Shown: positions 1 to 11,860, numbered from the stretch's first letter. The stretch: DNA of 64,000 nucleotides from Siphonodentalium dalli (GCA_032622095.1 CP136062.1:1176001-1240000); one strand, 5' to 3'. Notes: generated by a model from the letters alone, not told the origin. A program made the numbers and translations.

Positions 1-498
1 AGATGGATGTCACGTGACTGTCACCTCGCTCAATATGTGATGAAAATCGACGAGGACACTTTCATCAATGTCCCAATGCTTTTGTATTTCATGAGGATTC
101 ACGATATGACCAAAAGTATTTTCGGATTAGTTCAACCACATAGTCCTGTACAACGTAGTGGAAAGTTCAAGGTTGCTCACAATGACTACCCTCTTCCTCA
201 TTATCCGCCCTACTGTTCTGGAAACCTCTATGTTATGCCTACTGGTCTTGCGAAATCCATTCTGTTCCTATCGGAATATGTACCGTATGTGGGTATGGAA
301 GACGCTTACATAACTGGGATTCTAGCATATATGTTTAATGTACGTCACGTGTCAGTCGATATTAACTTGTATGACGCATGGAAAGCGCCTGATCCGTGTG
401 ATTTTTCGCGTAACCTCAAAATGTACGGACAACAGGTTTTTGACGAACTGTCTCATGATATATGGCGGACCTTAAATGATCAATCACTTTGTGCTTAA
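1..498 (+). CDS. beta-1,3-galactosyltransferase-like, 5' part outside window
   Basis: The frame is open from base 1 to a TAA at 496-498. The 165 codons match the C-terminal half of the GT31 family, Golgi type II membrane enzymes that add galactose or GlcNAc in beta-1,3 linkage to glycans. Seen: the metal-binding DxD region in 'YVMKIDEDTFINV', the 'YPPYCSGNLYVMP' block and the acidic 'GMEDAYITGIL' motif. Bases 1-6 (Arg-Trp) align in frame with the same point of the second copy at 56643-57718, so the ATG at 7 is internal and the true start lies upstream of the window. The protein ends at 'SLCA', about 25 residues before the second copy, because the sequences diverge after the stop. It looks intact as far as visible. 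The exact sugar specificity cannot be read from sequence. Confidence 0.85.
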   Translation, partial: RWMSRDCHLAQYVMKIDEDTFINVPMLLYFMRIHDMTKSIFGLVQPHSPVQRSGKFKVAHNDYPLPHYPPYCSGNLYVMPTGLAKSILFLSEYVPYVGMEDAYITGILAYMFNVRHVSVDINLYDAWKAPDPCDFSRNLKMYGQQVFDELSHDIWRTLNDQSLCA

Positions 499-1048
499 CA
501 TTGGACGACAACAGCTAGGGATTACTTTCTTACGGTGATCTTATAAGATGCTTGTACGCGCCTGGTGCCCGCCCTCGCTATACACTGACCTTCCACGCCG
601 TCCCTATATATATGCACCTGCTTTACGTCATGGTAGACCAGAGACAAGTAGAACTGTAGCATTTCACCCGATTTACCATCGCTCGGAAACTGACAATATT
701 TCCGAAAATCGTTATTGTTCTGAGTTGGCATGACTTAGATTCGCATGACTTAGATGTAAACAATCTACAATTGTGAAGAAAATTGACCCCCACCAATCTT
801 TCTTATATAAAAATCACGATATAATCAATTAAGGTATCTCTCACTCAACGACAAATTGTCGGATTTCAATTTATTTACGCATACAAGTCAACACATCGTC
901 AGTAAAATGTTTTATAGCGACGAAATATTTAAAGTTTGCGCTGTCATTCGTGACCTCATCAATCCCAATGCATATGCAACATGACCCGACCTGGATAATG
1001 AATCTGAGTGCGCTGATTGGCTAGAATAAACATGCACGTCGGTGGTGG
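499..1048. other. intergenic, nothing recognised
   Basis: AT-rich sequence 3' of the galactosyltransferase copy. Short open frames here overlap on both strands and show no domain. No poly(A) signal could be assigned with confidence. Confidence 0.5.
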
Positions 1049-1489
1049 TTAAATACACTCAGTCCGATCAGACGGTCCCCATATCATCAAGATACAACAA
1101 CAACAACATTTCTTCAAAATTAGGTTTAGTTATCAGAATCGATTTATTGCAACGAAATAATGCTAACCACTGTCAACTATGGTATCAAATTTCCCAAAAC
1201 TTGTTATTTTTCAACTTTTTATTCAACAAAATATGCCCGTATTATCACTTACCACTTGATTATAGAGATATCCATTTTCATCCGCAATTTTGTCCGAGAT
1301 CTTCCGTTTGACCAAGTGTTATGGGCTACATATTATTAGACATCTCGAGAAAAAACAAACTTCAAAAATCGATATCTGATCACTCTGAGCTTTGATGGGT
1401 GGGTTCCTCGGCTCGAATCAAATATTTTTTACCCCCGAAGCCAAAGAAATAGTAATTTAGGAGCGTCTGGTCGGATTGAGTACCTTTAA
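1049..1489 (+). mobile_element. TTAA-flanked non-autonomous DNA transposon, copy 1
   Basis: A 441-bp element bounded by TTAA at 1049-1052 and 1486-1489. The ends are inverted: 'ACTCAGTCCGATCAGACG' on the left faces the complement of 'CGTCTGGTCGGATTGAGT' on the right, with two mismatches in 18. Two further copies at 13164-13554 (inverted) and 49969-50374 share the interior (an AACAACAAC stretch, 'ATCGATATC', 'AGTAATTTAGGAGCG') and also end in TTAA. TTAA target duplication is the hallmark of piggyBac-type transposases, so this is inferred to be a piggyBac-mobilised MITE. It has no coding capacity. Confidence 0.72.
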
Positions 1490-2500
1490 TGCGCTGCGAA
1501 ACAGTCCAATCGACATAGCTCACACACGTGTGTTCTTCTATTCAGGAAATCTATCAATACAGATCAATTGGGAATCTTGGAATTCCGATAATGTTATCCC
1601 GATTTTCAAATGAAGATGATTCCGCTGACGCCAAAATTCCCTCGTGCCATGCCTAACCAATATCTTTGAGAAAGTGATTTTGAAACAGATTAGTAAATTT
1701 TCATCGAAAATGAACTCCTAAATTTAATCAATCTTGTTTTCGCACATGTCATCTAACAACATACCAGCTTTGTTATAACCTCTGTCAATCCCCTGATATC
1801 TAAATGCTCTATATTTTGTGATACATGTATCCAAAGTTTTTTGAAAGGGTTTGGCACAGGGGACTGATGCATAATGTTGAATGCTTATGGATTGGAAGGA
1901 AACATTTTATGTTTGATAGTGGAATAACTAGATAACTGGACGCAGAGAGTCCTAATCGATTAAACTTTTTTTCAAAATATGATGTCATCCTATCAACAGA
2001 ATCACAAGGATCGATCGACCTATGTAGCTGTGTCCGTTTTTTCTCCTTGTTTATATAACTTATTTACTTATTTGCCCGATGGTGCTGAATCGGTAACAAG
2101 AATGTGTGCGGATGAGACCAGTTCCAGGAACATTCCCTTTGATATTAATATACCTGAACATACCATATATGAATAGTTATCCAGACAAAATTACAGCGTG
2201 GTCTCGTGGCTGACTGGTCGGCTTTAATCCAATTAAAACGTTTCTCATTGGTTGCACCATCGACTGAAAAACCGAACCTCAGTTTCGTGGGCCCACTTAA
2301 TTTTCTTGTCACCGATTATTTTTGTATAGTGCCTTGATATACGGTTTTAATAACAATATATGCCATAAAATATGATTAAAATACTATAATTCATCACAAT
2401 TTGAAACGTATGTGTCTCAGAATGTGCCCCTAGAGAAATAGAAAGTATCTGGAATCATAGAAAGATTTCCCCCGTTATGTCTCCCAGACTGCAACATAAT
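1490..2500. other. intergenic, nothing recognised
   Basis: AT-rich, no coding signal or repeat structure recognised. A 65-codon open frame at 1979-2176 shows no motif. Confidence 0.45.
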
Positions 2501-2537
2501 GGGAATAACTCTATCTTTAGGATAGAGAGTTATTCCC
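2501..2537. repeat. short hairpin with GGGAATAACTCTATC arms
   Basis: Left arm 'GGGAATAACTCTATC' at 2501-2515 and right arm 'GATAGAGAGTTATTCCC' at 2521-2537 form a stem with a five-base loop. The same word occurs in direct orientation near 3160 and 4850, so it belongs to a dispersed repeat family, and here two copies meet head to head. Confidence 0.7.
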
Positions 2538-2812
2538 CTCCATTGGAAATAATACACTTTGCACCACAATCCAGAAGAAACTTAAGCACCATAACACATA
2601 GTTAACTCAACAAAAATAACATGTTCACAGATTATTACACCGGATAAGTTGATAATACAATGTGTTGGAGCTTTCTGTTTCAAATGGTATATAATATGGC
2701 ATATATTTTATATAATGTGATCTGGAGTTCGAAAATTAAGTGGGCCTTTAAATTGACTTCGTGTAAACACATATGTCCCGAACTCTGATCAAATCGCAAA
2801 TTTACAAAACGT

Positions 2813-3212
2813 TATCACATTCATCATTGTTCATTTCATATGAATATGCATGTTTATATATATATACAGCAATAATCAAATTAGATTACACAATAATAGT
2901 CGATAAACTTAACAAGTAAGATAATTACATGTGTTCACCCATAACAATAAATGATTTCGCTCATATTGAATAGGACACATTCTTAAAGGCACACCTTAGG
3001 AATATGAATAGTCTTTTTTATGAAGCTCATATTTTGAAGAGGTGGGAGACCATGGAACTTCTCTCTCGTAGGGTTCTTTCAAATGTATTCAGGGATATAT
3101 CGTTTTCTGATTTCATCAATATGTCAGAGCTCGACATGTTATTTCTATCTCGATGCAAGGGGAATAACTCTATCTCCAATTTGTTATTTTGCTGCATTTT
3201 AGATATATATAA
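2813..3212 (+). repeat. diverged direct repeat, copy A (intact)
   Basis: About 400 bp matching 4004-4316 plus 4807-4905. Shared landmarks include 'TATCACATTCATCATTG', 'ATTTCGCTCATAT', 'TTAAAGGCACACC', 'AGACCATGGAA' and 'GGGGAATAACTCTATCTCC'. The 84-codon open frame at 3004-3258 lies inside the repeat and is not supported as a gene. A portion continues in diverged form towards 3212. Confidence 0.7.
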
Positions 3213-3853
3213 TTTAACGCTCATATTGAAGGCTCTATTAACAGAATTACAACTCTAATTGTTCCAGCAATGGTCATTGGTGGAATAAAGTTCCCAAATT
3301 AAAGGCCCATATATTGTTCGAATCTGGATTATACTGCCAGAGTATTATTCTGATTTACTTATTGCAAAAGTCACATAACAGTGAAACAATCAAAACGTAT
3401 ATACATTTATTATACGCCCAATAGTAAATTATAGAAAAAAATGCGTTTAGATAAATATCGATATCACCCAGAAGGGGATATAGAAGAATATACTTTCACA
3501 CTAGCTTGCGCGTGCAACCGATTCACTTGCGATTACCAATACTGTTTCCGGTTTGTACTATTGAAGAAGGTCAAAGTGAAAGAACCCATTGTAATATTCT
3601 AAATTATATTATATTCACTGATACAGTTATAATCAAAATCTATTTTATGTTGAAATTCGACATATTTATGGCGGAAATAAAGAGAAGAATACGGGAACTA
3701 TATTTTTATATTCTGCGGATGGTGAAGTAGCATTGTGAGAACAGGCATCGATCAGCTGATGGCTTCAAAAATTATGCATCGATTGAAGACGTTTGTGATA
3801 TCATTTAACGTCGTAAGTGGTGAATTTCTTTGGAAATGCGTATAATAAAAAGA
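3213..3853. other. intergenic between direct repeats
   Basis: Nothing recognised. The 74-codon open frame at 3506-3730 has no detectable motif. Confidence 0.45.
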
Positions 3854-3972
3854 ATATCTAGTGTTTTTTTTAGTGGATACCGAAAAATACGTCATTCGTG
3901 ACCGCGACAAATGTTTATTTGTCTCGCTCACTCATGACATATTTTTCGGTATCCACTCAAAACACTAGATAT
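3854..3972. repeat. near-perfect foldback, ~57-bp arms
   Basis: The segment starts 'ATATCTAGTGTTTT' and ends with its complement. The arms continue through 'AGTGGATACCGAAAAATA' to 'GACAAAT', leaving a loop of only a few bases around 3912. The left arm has a run of extra Ts and a few mismatches. It is likely a small foldback MITE; a hairpin RNA precursor is an alternative that sequence alone cannot decide. Confidence 0.75.
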
Positions 3973-4003
3973 CCTCTATGTAAACTATGTACACAACTTT
4001 GGA

Positions 4004-4905
4004 TATCACATTCATCATTGTTCATTTCATATACATATGCATGTTTATATATACAGCAGTAATTAAATTAGATTAAAAATTTATAGGCGATAAACTTTAC
4101 AAGTATGATAATCACATGTGTTCACTCATAACAAAAAATGATTTCGCTCATATGGAATAAGACACCTTCTTAAAGGCACACCTGAAGAATATGCATAGTC
4201 TTTTTATGAGGCTTATATTTTGAAGAGATAGCAGACCATGGAATTTCTCTCTCGTAAGGTTCTTCTAAAAGTTTTCAGGGACAAATTGTTTTCAGATTTA
4301 ATCCAAATGACTGCATATAATGACTAAATGGTATACGTCTCATAAATATTCTCCACATATTTTGCATATCCTATTGTCATTATCATTGGGAGATTTCTTC
4401 CATCCTGCGCATTATATAGGCAGTTTATGATTTGCAGTTCTGAGCTTCAGGAGGTAGATCGATAGATTAGACGGCAAAATATTCAAATAATTTGGATAAC
4501 CGTAGTCAGTTTTATAAAACTATAAAATTGGGTCATCGATGAAGCAGATGTGTTTGTGTCATCGAGTAGTGCGTCCCAATGACGTTGTTTGAGAACAGCT
4601 TTTGCATTTCTCAGTTGAATAGCGGTCAGACCCGTCTGGGTGGTCCACTTTGATTGCAATTTCAAATCATAAAGACCACTTTTGCAAAAAAATAACCATT
4701 TGGAGTTATTTTTGTCTGCTGTCTTTGAGTTCATCTCTTGAGTCTGATAAATCAAGATATAAATATTCTTAGCTAACTCAGAGGCGTCACTCGATACGAG
4801 CTTTGACCAATATGTCAGAGCTCGGCATGTTATTTCTATCTCGACGCAAGGGGAATAACTCTATCTCCATTTTTTTAAATTTTACTGCATTTTCTACTAT
4901 ATATT
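4004..4905 (+). repeat. diverged direct repeat, copy B, split by a ~490-bp insertion
   Basis: 4004-4316 and 4807-4905 together match copy A at 2813-3212. The alignment breaks after 'TTCAGATTTAATCC' and resumes at 'AATATGTCAGAGCTCG'. The inserted segment 4317-4806 has no recognised coding capacity: the 90-codon minus frame at 4483-4755 has no motif. I could not define a target duplication. Confidence 0.65.
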
Positions 4906-4913
4906 TTGAGAAC

Positions 4914-4966
4914 TCCGTATATAAATATATATATAAATATATATGTGTGTATATATATATATATAC
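4914..4966. repeat. AT-rich microsatellite
   Basis: Runs of TA and TATATAAA with a short TGTG interruption. Simple-sequence tract. Confidence 0.85.
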
Positions 4967-6780
4967 TTTCTAGAATCCGAAACGGCTGGACCGATTGACC
5001 TCAAACTTCCTATCTGATGTTAAAAGCACACGGGATGCGTCGTCGCGGCGTTTTGGAGAAGCTCCGAGCACCCGTTCTCCACACTCAGTCACAAAAAACG
5101 GCACCTTGGAGTTAATCGCGTTCATAGTTAAAGAGCGTTCGTATCCGCAGTGTCGTTGATAAAGAGCGTATGCGTGTAATGTGATTCTTAAGTCTGTGTC
5201 CGGGCGTGAGCGTATGTATCCAGACATGAGCGTGTTGTGTGGTTATTACGTACTTAGGGCTTCCTAGGAACGGGGGAGATTTTCATCGGGTCAGTTTTTT
5301 CCGAATGATATATATGTGTGTGTCCTTTATAGACTCGAACCGATTGAGCTCAACCTTGCTACCTACGGGAAGTGTCATGGACGGGTTAAATTGTGACCCC
5401 GACCTGACCTTGACCTTGAAAATGATTTTTTAAGTTATCTATTCATAATTATGTTTGCGTGATTCCCATAATCATAATGATATATTAAAAATTTATACCG
5501 TTTATTATTGATGATAAAATATTTTGTCAGTGACTACTATGATATTGGTATTGTAGTTTCCAAACTGATCCCAGAGCTGACATCAGTTTAGGCTTCAGTC
5601 ATGTGAACTCTTCCAACTTTTTCCACAAGATGTGCACCCGTATCGTCGTATACTAGCGTGCATGTAATGCGTGATTAGCACATATGTATGCGTGAAGTGT
5701 GGACGCTATTTTGTGGCAAATGGAGTAGTTTGCATTCCATTGACAATTAGCCCCGTTCCACCCGCTGTACCAACAGTCGCCAAATGTAACTGCCATGGGA
5801 AGTGAGGGACAAATCTGGATTTTCTCCACAAAACCTGCCACTACCAAAGTTTTGAAATTATACATACAATTTTAAGTATAAGTTTCAAACTTGCATAGCT
5901 GCCATTCACAACTACATCGTTGGTGTTAAGTTACTTCATTTGCGGCTGTCGTTTAGCGCGCAAGAGTTTAAATATCACGGTGTGTAACTGCTGAAAGATC
6001 TCACCAGGATCCACGCTAACGCCTATAACTTTACCCATAGTGGAAAAAATATGGGAATGTCTGAAACATGTAAACGCTCTCTATACCATACCAAATCAAA
6101 AGTAATGTCCTCTTGCCGCCTTTCACAATATGGTGGCTTTGAATACAGGTGATGGTTTTCAGATTCGACATGTTTTCGTTTTGAGATAGACAAAACGAAG
6201 CAAAGGCAAAACACAGAAATTCCTTATAGGAAATTTATTCGGGACATCGAATTAGAACCCTCCTCCTTTTCTCGCCTCAGTTTCCGTGGCGGAGAAGCAA
6301 CGTTTGCATTTCAAGCAGATATACCCACATACCTTATATACAGTTGACATGAGATTTGTCAAGAAATATCTACACAATACTCTCGAAGAGCACTTTTCGC
6401 AATATTGCACGCGGTCCCAAAATTTTGGTACAGGACTATATAACACAGGCATCTCAAAACTGTAATGTTGCTTTCTTAACACATGAGTACACTTGTAAAA
6501 TATATATCGCAGTACACGTGTATAATCTGCGTATTGTTAGATATTATTTTTATTACAAATGTCGTTACGCTTATAATACAATTCCTAAGAAAGTATGCTC
6601 CAATGCAAACCCGCTTTAGTTATGCTTTCAAAATTGAATTTATCTCGTTTGTCACTGGTAACAAATTCCAGAAATTGTCACTTTCGCGGCCATTAAAAGT
6701 TTGAACAAAACAAGAGAAGATAATCATAAATATTTAACCATTACTGTTATAACACAAATCGAAATAACGTAAACCAAGTA
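4967..6780. other. intergenic with fragments of dispersed repeats
   Basis: Two stretches repeat the pattern 'cgaaccGATTGAnCTCAAnC' (4986-5007 and about 5338-5360). 'GACCTTGACCTTGA' occurs near 5405, a word common in invertebrate repeats. The word TAAAGAGCGT occurs twice (near 5128 and 5160). Open frames of 60-90 codons are present on both strands without domains. No gene is supported. Confidence 0.45.
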
Positions 6781-7862
6781 GTTTTCGGTGTTTTGCGGCT
6801 ATTCTCAGTGGTTCGCGGTGATTATCAGTGGTTCACGGTGATTCTCAGTGGTTCGCGGTAATTATCAGTGGTTCGCGGCGATTGTCAGTGGTTCATGGTA
6901 ATTATCAGTGGTTCATGGTAATTATCAGTGGTTCATGGTAAATATTATCAGTGGTTCGCGGTGATTCTCAGTGGTTCACGGTAATTATCAGTGGTTCGCG
7001 GCGATTATCAGTGGTTCATGGTAATTATCAGTGGTTCGCGGTGATTCTCAGTGGTTCACGGTAATTATCAGTGGTTCGCGGTGATTCTCAGTGGTTCACG
7101 GTAATTATCAGTGGTTCGCGGTTATTCTCAGTGGTTCATGGTAAATATTATCAGTGGTTCGCAGTGATTCTCAGTGGTTCACGGTAATTATCAGTGGTTC
7201 GCGGTGATTCTCAGTGGTTCACGGTAATTATCAGTGGTTCGCGGTAATTATCAGCGGTTCATGGTAAATATTATCAGTGGTTCGCGGTGATTCTCAGTGG
7301 TTCACGGTAATTGTCAGTGGTTCGCGGTGATTCTCAGTGGTTCACGGTAATTATCAGTGGTTCGAGGTAATTATCAGTGGTTCGCGGTGATTCTCAGTGG
7401 TTCGCGGTGATTGTCAATGGTTCACGGTAATTATCAGTGGTTCACGGTAATTATCAGTGGTTCGCGGTGATTCTCAGTGGTTCGCGGTAATTATCAGTGG
7501 TTCACGGTAATTATCAGTGGTTCACGGTAATTATCAGTGGTTCACGGTAATTATCAGTGGTTCGCGGCGATTATCAGTGGTTCACGGTAATTATCAGTGG
7601 TTCGAGGTGATCTCAGTGGTTCGCTGCGATTCTCAGTGGTTCGTGGTGATTCTCAGTGCATGGTTCGAGGTGATTCTCAGTGGTTCGCGGTAATTCTCGT
7701 TTTTTTGTGGCGATTCTTAGTGGTTCGCTGATATTCTCATTGCATGGTTCGCGCTGATTCTCAGTGGTTCGATGTGATTCTCAGTGGTTCGCGGCGATTA
7801 TCGGTGTTTTGTGGCGATGCTCAGTGTTTTGGGGTGATTCTCAGTGGTTCGCGGCTATTCTT
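6781..7862. repeat. 20-bp minisatellite (~50 units)
   Basis: Tandem units of about 20 bp, typified by 'AGTGGTTCGCGGTGATTCTC' and 'AGTGGTTCACGGTAATTATC'. The two types tend to alternate, giving a ~40-bp higher-order period. Occasional units carry an extra 'AAATATT'. The right end degenerates into 'TGTTTTGTGGCGAT' variants. It is CpG-containing within AT-rich surroundings and has no long open frame. Confidence 0.92.
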
Positions 7863-8092
7863 TGTGAACCCTGGTCAGTCTCCGTGATTTCTGTTTATTC
7901 ATATTAATCCGGTCCACGCATGTTCACCATGGATCACCGCGAATTATGATGGACGGAAGTGGTCTTGGTGGGGTCTCCCGTATGAAATAAAAATGTACAA
8001 AATTACATTCGAAGTGTGTATCACTGAAGTCCCTTTATGGTATGCGATGCTACTTTAAGTCGCGTTCTATTAAAGTATCGGTGGCCCATATT
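7863..8092. other. short intergenic stretch
   Basis: Nothing recognised between the minisatellite and the next element. Confidence 0.4.
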
Positions 8093-8591
8093 AAAGACAC
8101 GGTTGGCCTTGGTGGTGGGTATCCTGTGAAAATATCTCCACCTGTCAAAAACCGCCACAAACAGAAAGAACATCAAAATGTAGATAGTCTTTGTCCGTAT
8201 ATAAATAAGAAATATCGCACAAACAGTATGTTATGGTCATATGTTTGACCATTGTTATGTAAACAAAAGCATAAAAAGTAACTTTTCTGGTGTTTGTTTA
8301 TATCATGATGGTAAACATAAAGAGCGTTCTTTGTTGGTGAATACCTGATATGGAACTAATAAAGAGCGTTCATGCCATTTGTGTGTGATTAGCCAGTAGC
8401 ATTGTGCTGTCTTCTGTAACACAATCAGGCTCTTGCTTAGGTAAATTATAGTAGGTCTTTATGATAACATGCTGTTTACGCGATGGTCATGGCATATATG
8501 AACGGAACTGTATGCGTTTTAATGTTTTTCTGTTTACGGTGTTTGAAACAAATATGAATATTTTCGACAATTAAGGCCGCACGTGCCTTTA
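8093..8591. mobile_element. putative TTAA-ended MITE, ~500 bp
   Basis: The left end reads TTAAAGACACGGTTGGCC. The right end reads GGCCGCACGTGCCTTTAA, the imperfect complement. The terminal words recur in inverted orientation at about 10769-10796 (GGCCAACCGTGCCTTTAA). The adjoining interior ('GGGTAT', then 'CATAAACAGAA' on that strand) recurs in diverged form in each macrosatellite unit (27557-27640 and equivalents). It is inferred to be a non-autonomous DNA transposon family with a TTAA target. Confidence 0.5.
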
Positions 8592-8956
8592 ACTGACAGT
8601 AACAATTGTTTTTCAAAAAAAAAATTCAATTTAATTTTAGTCTAATTCATACATATTGATTGATTTATTAGTTGTTAGTTTAATATCAGCAAATATAATA
8701 TTATTGTTCTAATCGAAATTAAGTTACTACCACCGATGTTGTGGTTTCTCAACAATGCGTAAATTCATACGTGCATGCTGTGGAATTTCTGACTCTGTTG
8801 ATAAACAACACGTAAATATTATATTTATCAACAATGCGTAAAATACTAAAATCACAAGTGCTGTAGTATTTCAGGTCCTAATGATAAAAACACGTAATTT
8901 AATATTTATTTATGTAATTCTTTTTCACCCCATCATTCCACGATTGTGGTTTATGT

Positions 8957-8985
8957 GAATAAACAATTTGACTTGACTTGACTTG
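8957..8985 (+). mobile_element. possible retroelement 3' tail
   Basis: 'GAATAAACAA' followed by TTGACTTGACTTGACTTG resembles the poly(A)-signal-plus-short-tandem tail that ends many invertebrate LINEs and SINEs. No coding part was recognised upstream. Treat as a hint only. Confidence 0.35.
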
Positions 8986-10296
8986 CATGTGTTGAATGTT
9001 TTGCGTATCGCACTCTTTACACACTGCATGGCGTCCACTATTTGCTTGTGATAAATTGTATCGACATGGAGATATATGAAAGTGTTTTGTCTGGATATCA
9101 GTCTACCCTGTATGAGTACGGCTAGCCGCTATACGTGGCGTGTTTACCGAGTTTTGTTTGCTAAGATTGTCGTGTTATTGGCCTCTTATTGATTTTGAGG
9201 TGATGTGCAATACGGGTATGTTTTAATTGCCATAGCAACCCAGTCAGAACTAACGCAGCGGAACACTGGCGACTTCAGAGCGGGGTATTAGGGCCTTATA
9301 ACTCCGAATTATATAAGGTGAATCAATATATATTAACCGCTAAAATAGTTTGGATGTTATGAGATTATACTGACGACCTTTTAGATTTCATTGTGCTATA
9401 TTGGGAAACCTTATTTACTATATATTGGAATTCCTATCCTACAAGGCGACAGCGGAGAACAATGAAACATTGGAAAGGATTTTAGTGGAAGTTCGGTAAG
9501 TTATTCATATACAAATGTCATCAAATAAAAAAAATATATGGTTATGTCTACAAAAAGTGAACAGTGATTCGAAAGTATAGATTGAGTTCACTGTCCTGAG
9601 ATGTTATCAGCTTGAAACATAGAAATCGGATATATAAAGACTAGAATGGCAGTCGCGATCTGATTGGCCCACATCGTTTGAGGCAACAGGACGCCATTGC
9701 TGATCAGGGCAAAAGACGTAAACAAGTCCCATGTGTTTTGTTAATGGCGACTTCAAGTCAGTTCACAAATCAACTTTTTTCAAGAATTTGGAAACTTGGA
9801 TACACTAAAACGCTATCAATGCACTAAACTGAATAATCATATATTATCATGTCTTCATGCTGGAACGATATATGTGGACGCTGTTAGCTAATTTTCTGTG
9901 GATTTAGCGATATGGATTTTCAATGCTGCAGGCCGACATTTCGGAATGGACAGGTCACTTTCGAGATTTGGATTCATGTTTTAGAAGGTTCTTCGTCTAC
10001 AAATCGTTGACATTATTTATCTGTAATCTTCACAGAACAACGATGAGCAGTTTATTCATAAAATATTTCGGAAAACAGTGATAAAACTACGCTGTATTTG
10101 TGAAGTAAGTCGCCCATTTTCGTTGCTCACCTTCGATGAGAAGCTGGGTTGAGGCGTTTTCAACACTCAAGAACAAGGAATTTATTCAGATGCTGCTTTC
10201 GAGATTTGATGAATATTTATTATTTTAATAAATAATTCTAAAAATTATTTCACTTGTTGATGCTTGTAGTCTCCATAATTGGTGGGATTACACTAT
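8986..10296. other. intergenic, repeat fragments
   Basis: The stretch 'TGTTTTGCGTATCGCA' near 9000 is matched in diverged form near 27390 and its macrosatellite equivalents, so part of this region is dispersed repeat. No gene recognised. Confidence 0.4.
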
Positions 10297-10349
10297 ATCA
10301 TGCCATGAATCTCTACAATGGCAGACAGAGTAGAGATTCATGGCATGAT
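10297..10349. repeat. perfect 20-bp hairpin
   Basis: ATCATGCCATGAATCTCTAC at 10297-10316 is exactly complementary to 10330-10349, with a 13-base loop. It lies inside a 99-codon open frame that has no domain. It could be a foldback remnant or a transcribed hairpin. Confidence 0.8.
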
Positions 10350-10659
10350 CTAGGATTACTCAATCTGGCTAATAATTTTTCTACACGAGATTTCTTAATC
10401 TATTGGTTGCAGTCATTTGAATCCTTGCACGTGCTAGCTGGGCCCATATCATCACCTCAGAAGATACTAGTAGTTACTTCCGTTAAAACCACACAAAAGG
10501 TGGCAGAAAGAATATTAAAATGTAGACAGATTTTGTTCTTATACCAATCATAAATATTGCCCAAATAGTATATGTTATTATCAAGTTCGTATGTTACATA
10601 TCTGGCTTTTGTTTAGCGAAGCATACAATTGACAATAATATACTACTTTAATACACGAT

Positions 10660-10796
10660 ATTTATTATTGGTATGGAATAACAAACATGTATGTCTACAT
10701 GTATGTTTGAATATTCTTTCTGTTTATGACAGTTTTACCGAATGTAACTATGTTAACAGAATACCCATCGCGAAGGCCAACCGTGCCTTTAAATAA
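10660..10796 (-). mobile_element. end fragment of the 8093-8591 MITE family
   Basis: Inverted copy of the 8093 terminus: 'CGAAGGCCAACCGTGCCTTTAA' ends here, preceded by 'TTCTTTCTGTTTATGAC', which matches the interior near 8160. The opposite end of this copy was not located. Confidence 0.45.
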
Positions 10797-11860
10797 ACTT
10801 TTCCAAGAATAGCGAACAGGTGCCACCGTTTATGCCTATTTTTCATGAAGGCTGAAATAAATGTCAGGAAGTGAGAAGACAATGAACAGGAGTCATAACA
10901 GTATTGTAAACTATAATTCAATATATATAAACATCACCTGTGAAACATAAAATTTAATATCCGTTTCATTATATGAATACAGTACATTGTATATATATTT
11001 TAGGAGACACATGCAATAAAATTTAATATGCACGGCTTGTTAAAAGCTTTGCATAATATATATCTAACTGGGGGAAGGATATATCAGATAATATATACCG
11101 GTATGTATATAGTGAACAATTTAACTTATTTTATTTCTATTCTTCTGAAAATGTACATCATGAGTTACCGGTATAATTTATCATACTTTAGAAGGTGGTT
11201 TCTGTTCATTGCTGTGTCAATCAGTTAATAAATACTCTATTCAGAATTGTACACAAGGAGAGCTTTAAGTCATGTGCAGCTGCTGGTATGGAGCCTCCAA
11301 ATATACTACATGTAGTGTCATAAAGCATGAAATACAGTCCATTTTACAGGCTATATAATTTTATGCATGACTTAAGTGAACAACATTTATAAATTGAAGT
11401 CTTCTGCATCCTGGAAATTAAACTGCAAAATGTGAGAAGGCATATTTTGACCATGGCAGGGAAATTTTAAGGGAATTCTCTTTATGTGAAATTGGTACTT
11501 ATTTTTCTGTTTGAAGTGATATTTTCTATCACATCATTGAATTTTTCTGGCATATAAAATATAAAGTCTGTACTATGTATTTCAGGTGCTTATGAAGCTA
11601 TTGTAATAACTAGGTTGAACTTTAATTTGAGGTTTGAAGACCATTATGAGACTTGGTTCCTGTTACAGTACAATCACATGATTACATAGATCAGAATATC
11701 TCTTTTGGCTTCATTTTAAACAAATGGCTAACAAATGTACAGATGTACAGTCAATTGAATGGATATTATAACATCACAGCTCTCCCCTGGTGGGACCCCC
11801 AAGTTGTGTACCATTCACAGAGCTTGTCAATGGAAGTATCGCGCGTCTTACTGATATGTT

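Noticed and set aside
6781-7862. CRISPR-like array
   Set aside because: No unique spacers between repeats, in a eukaryotic context; a plain minisatellite.
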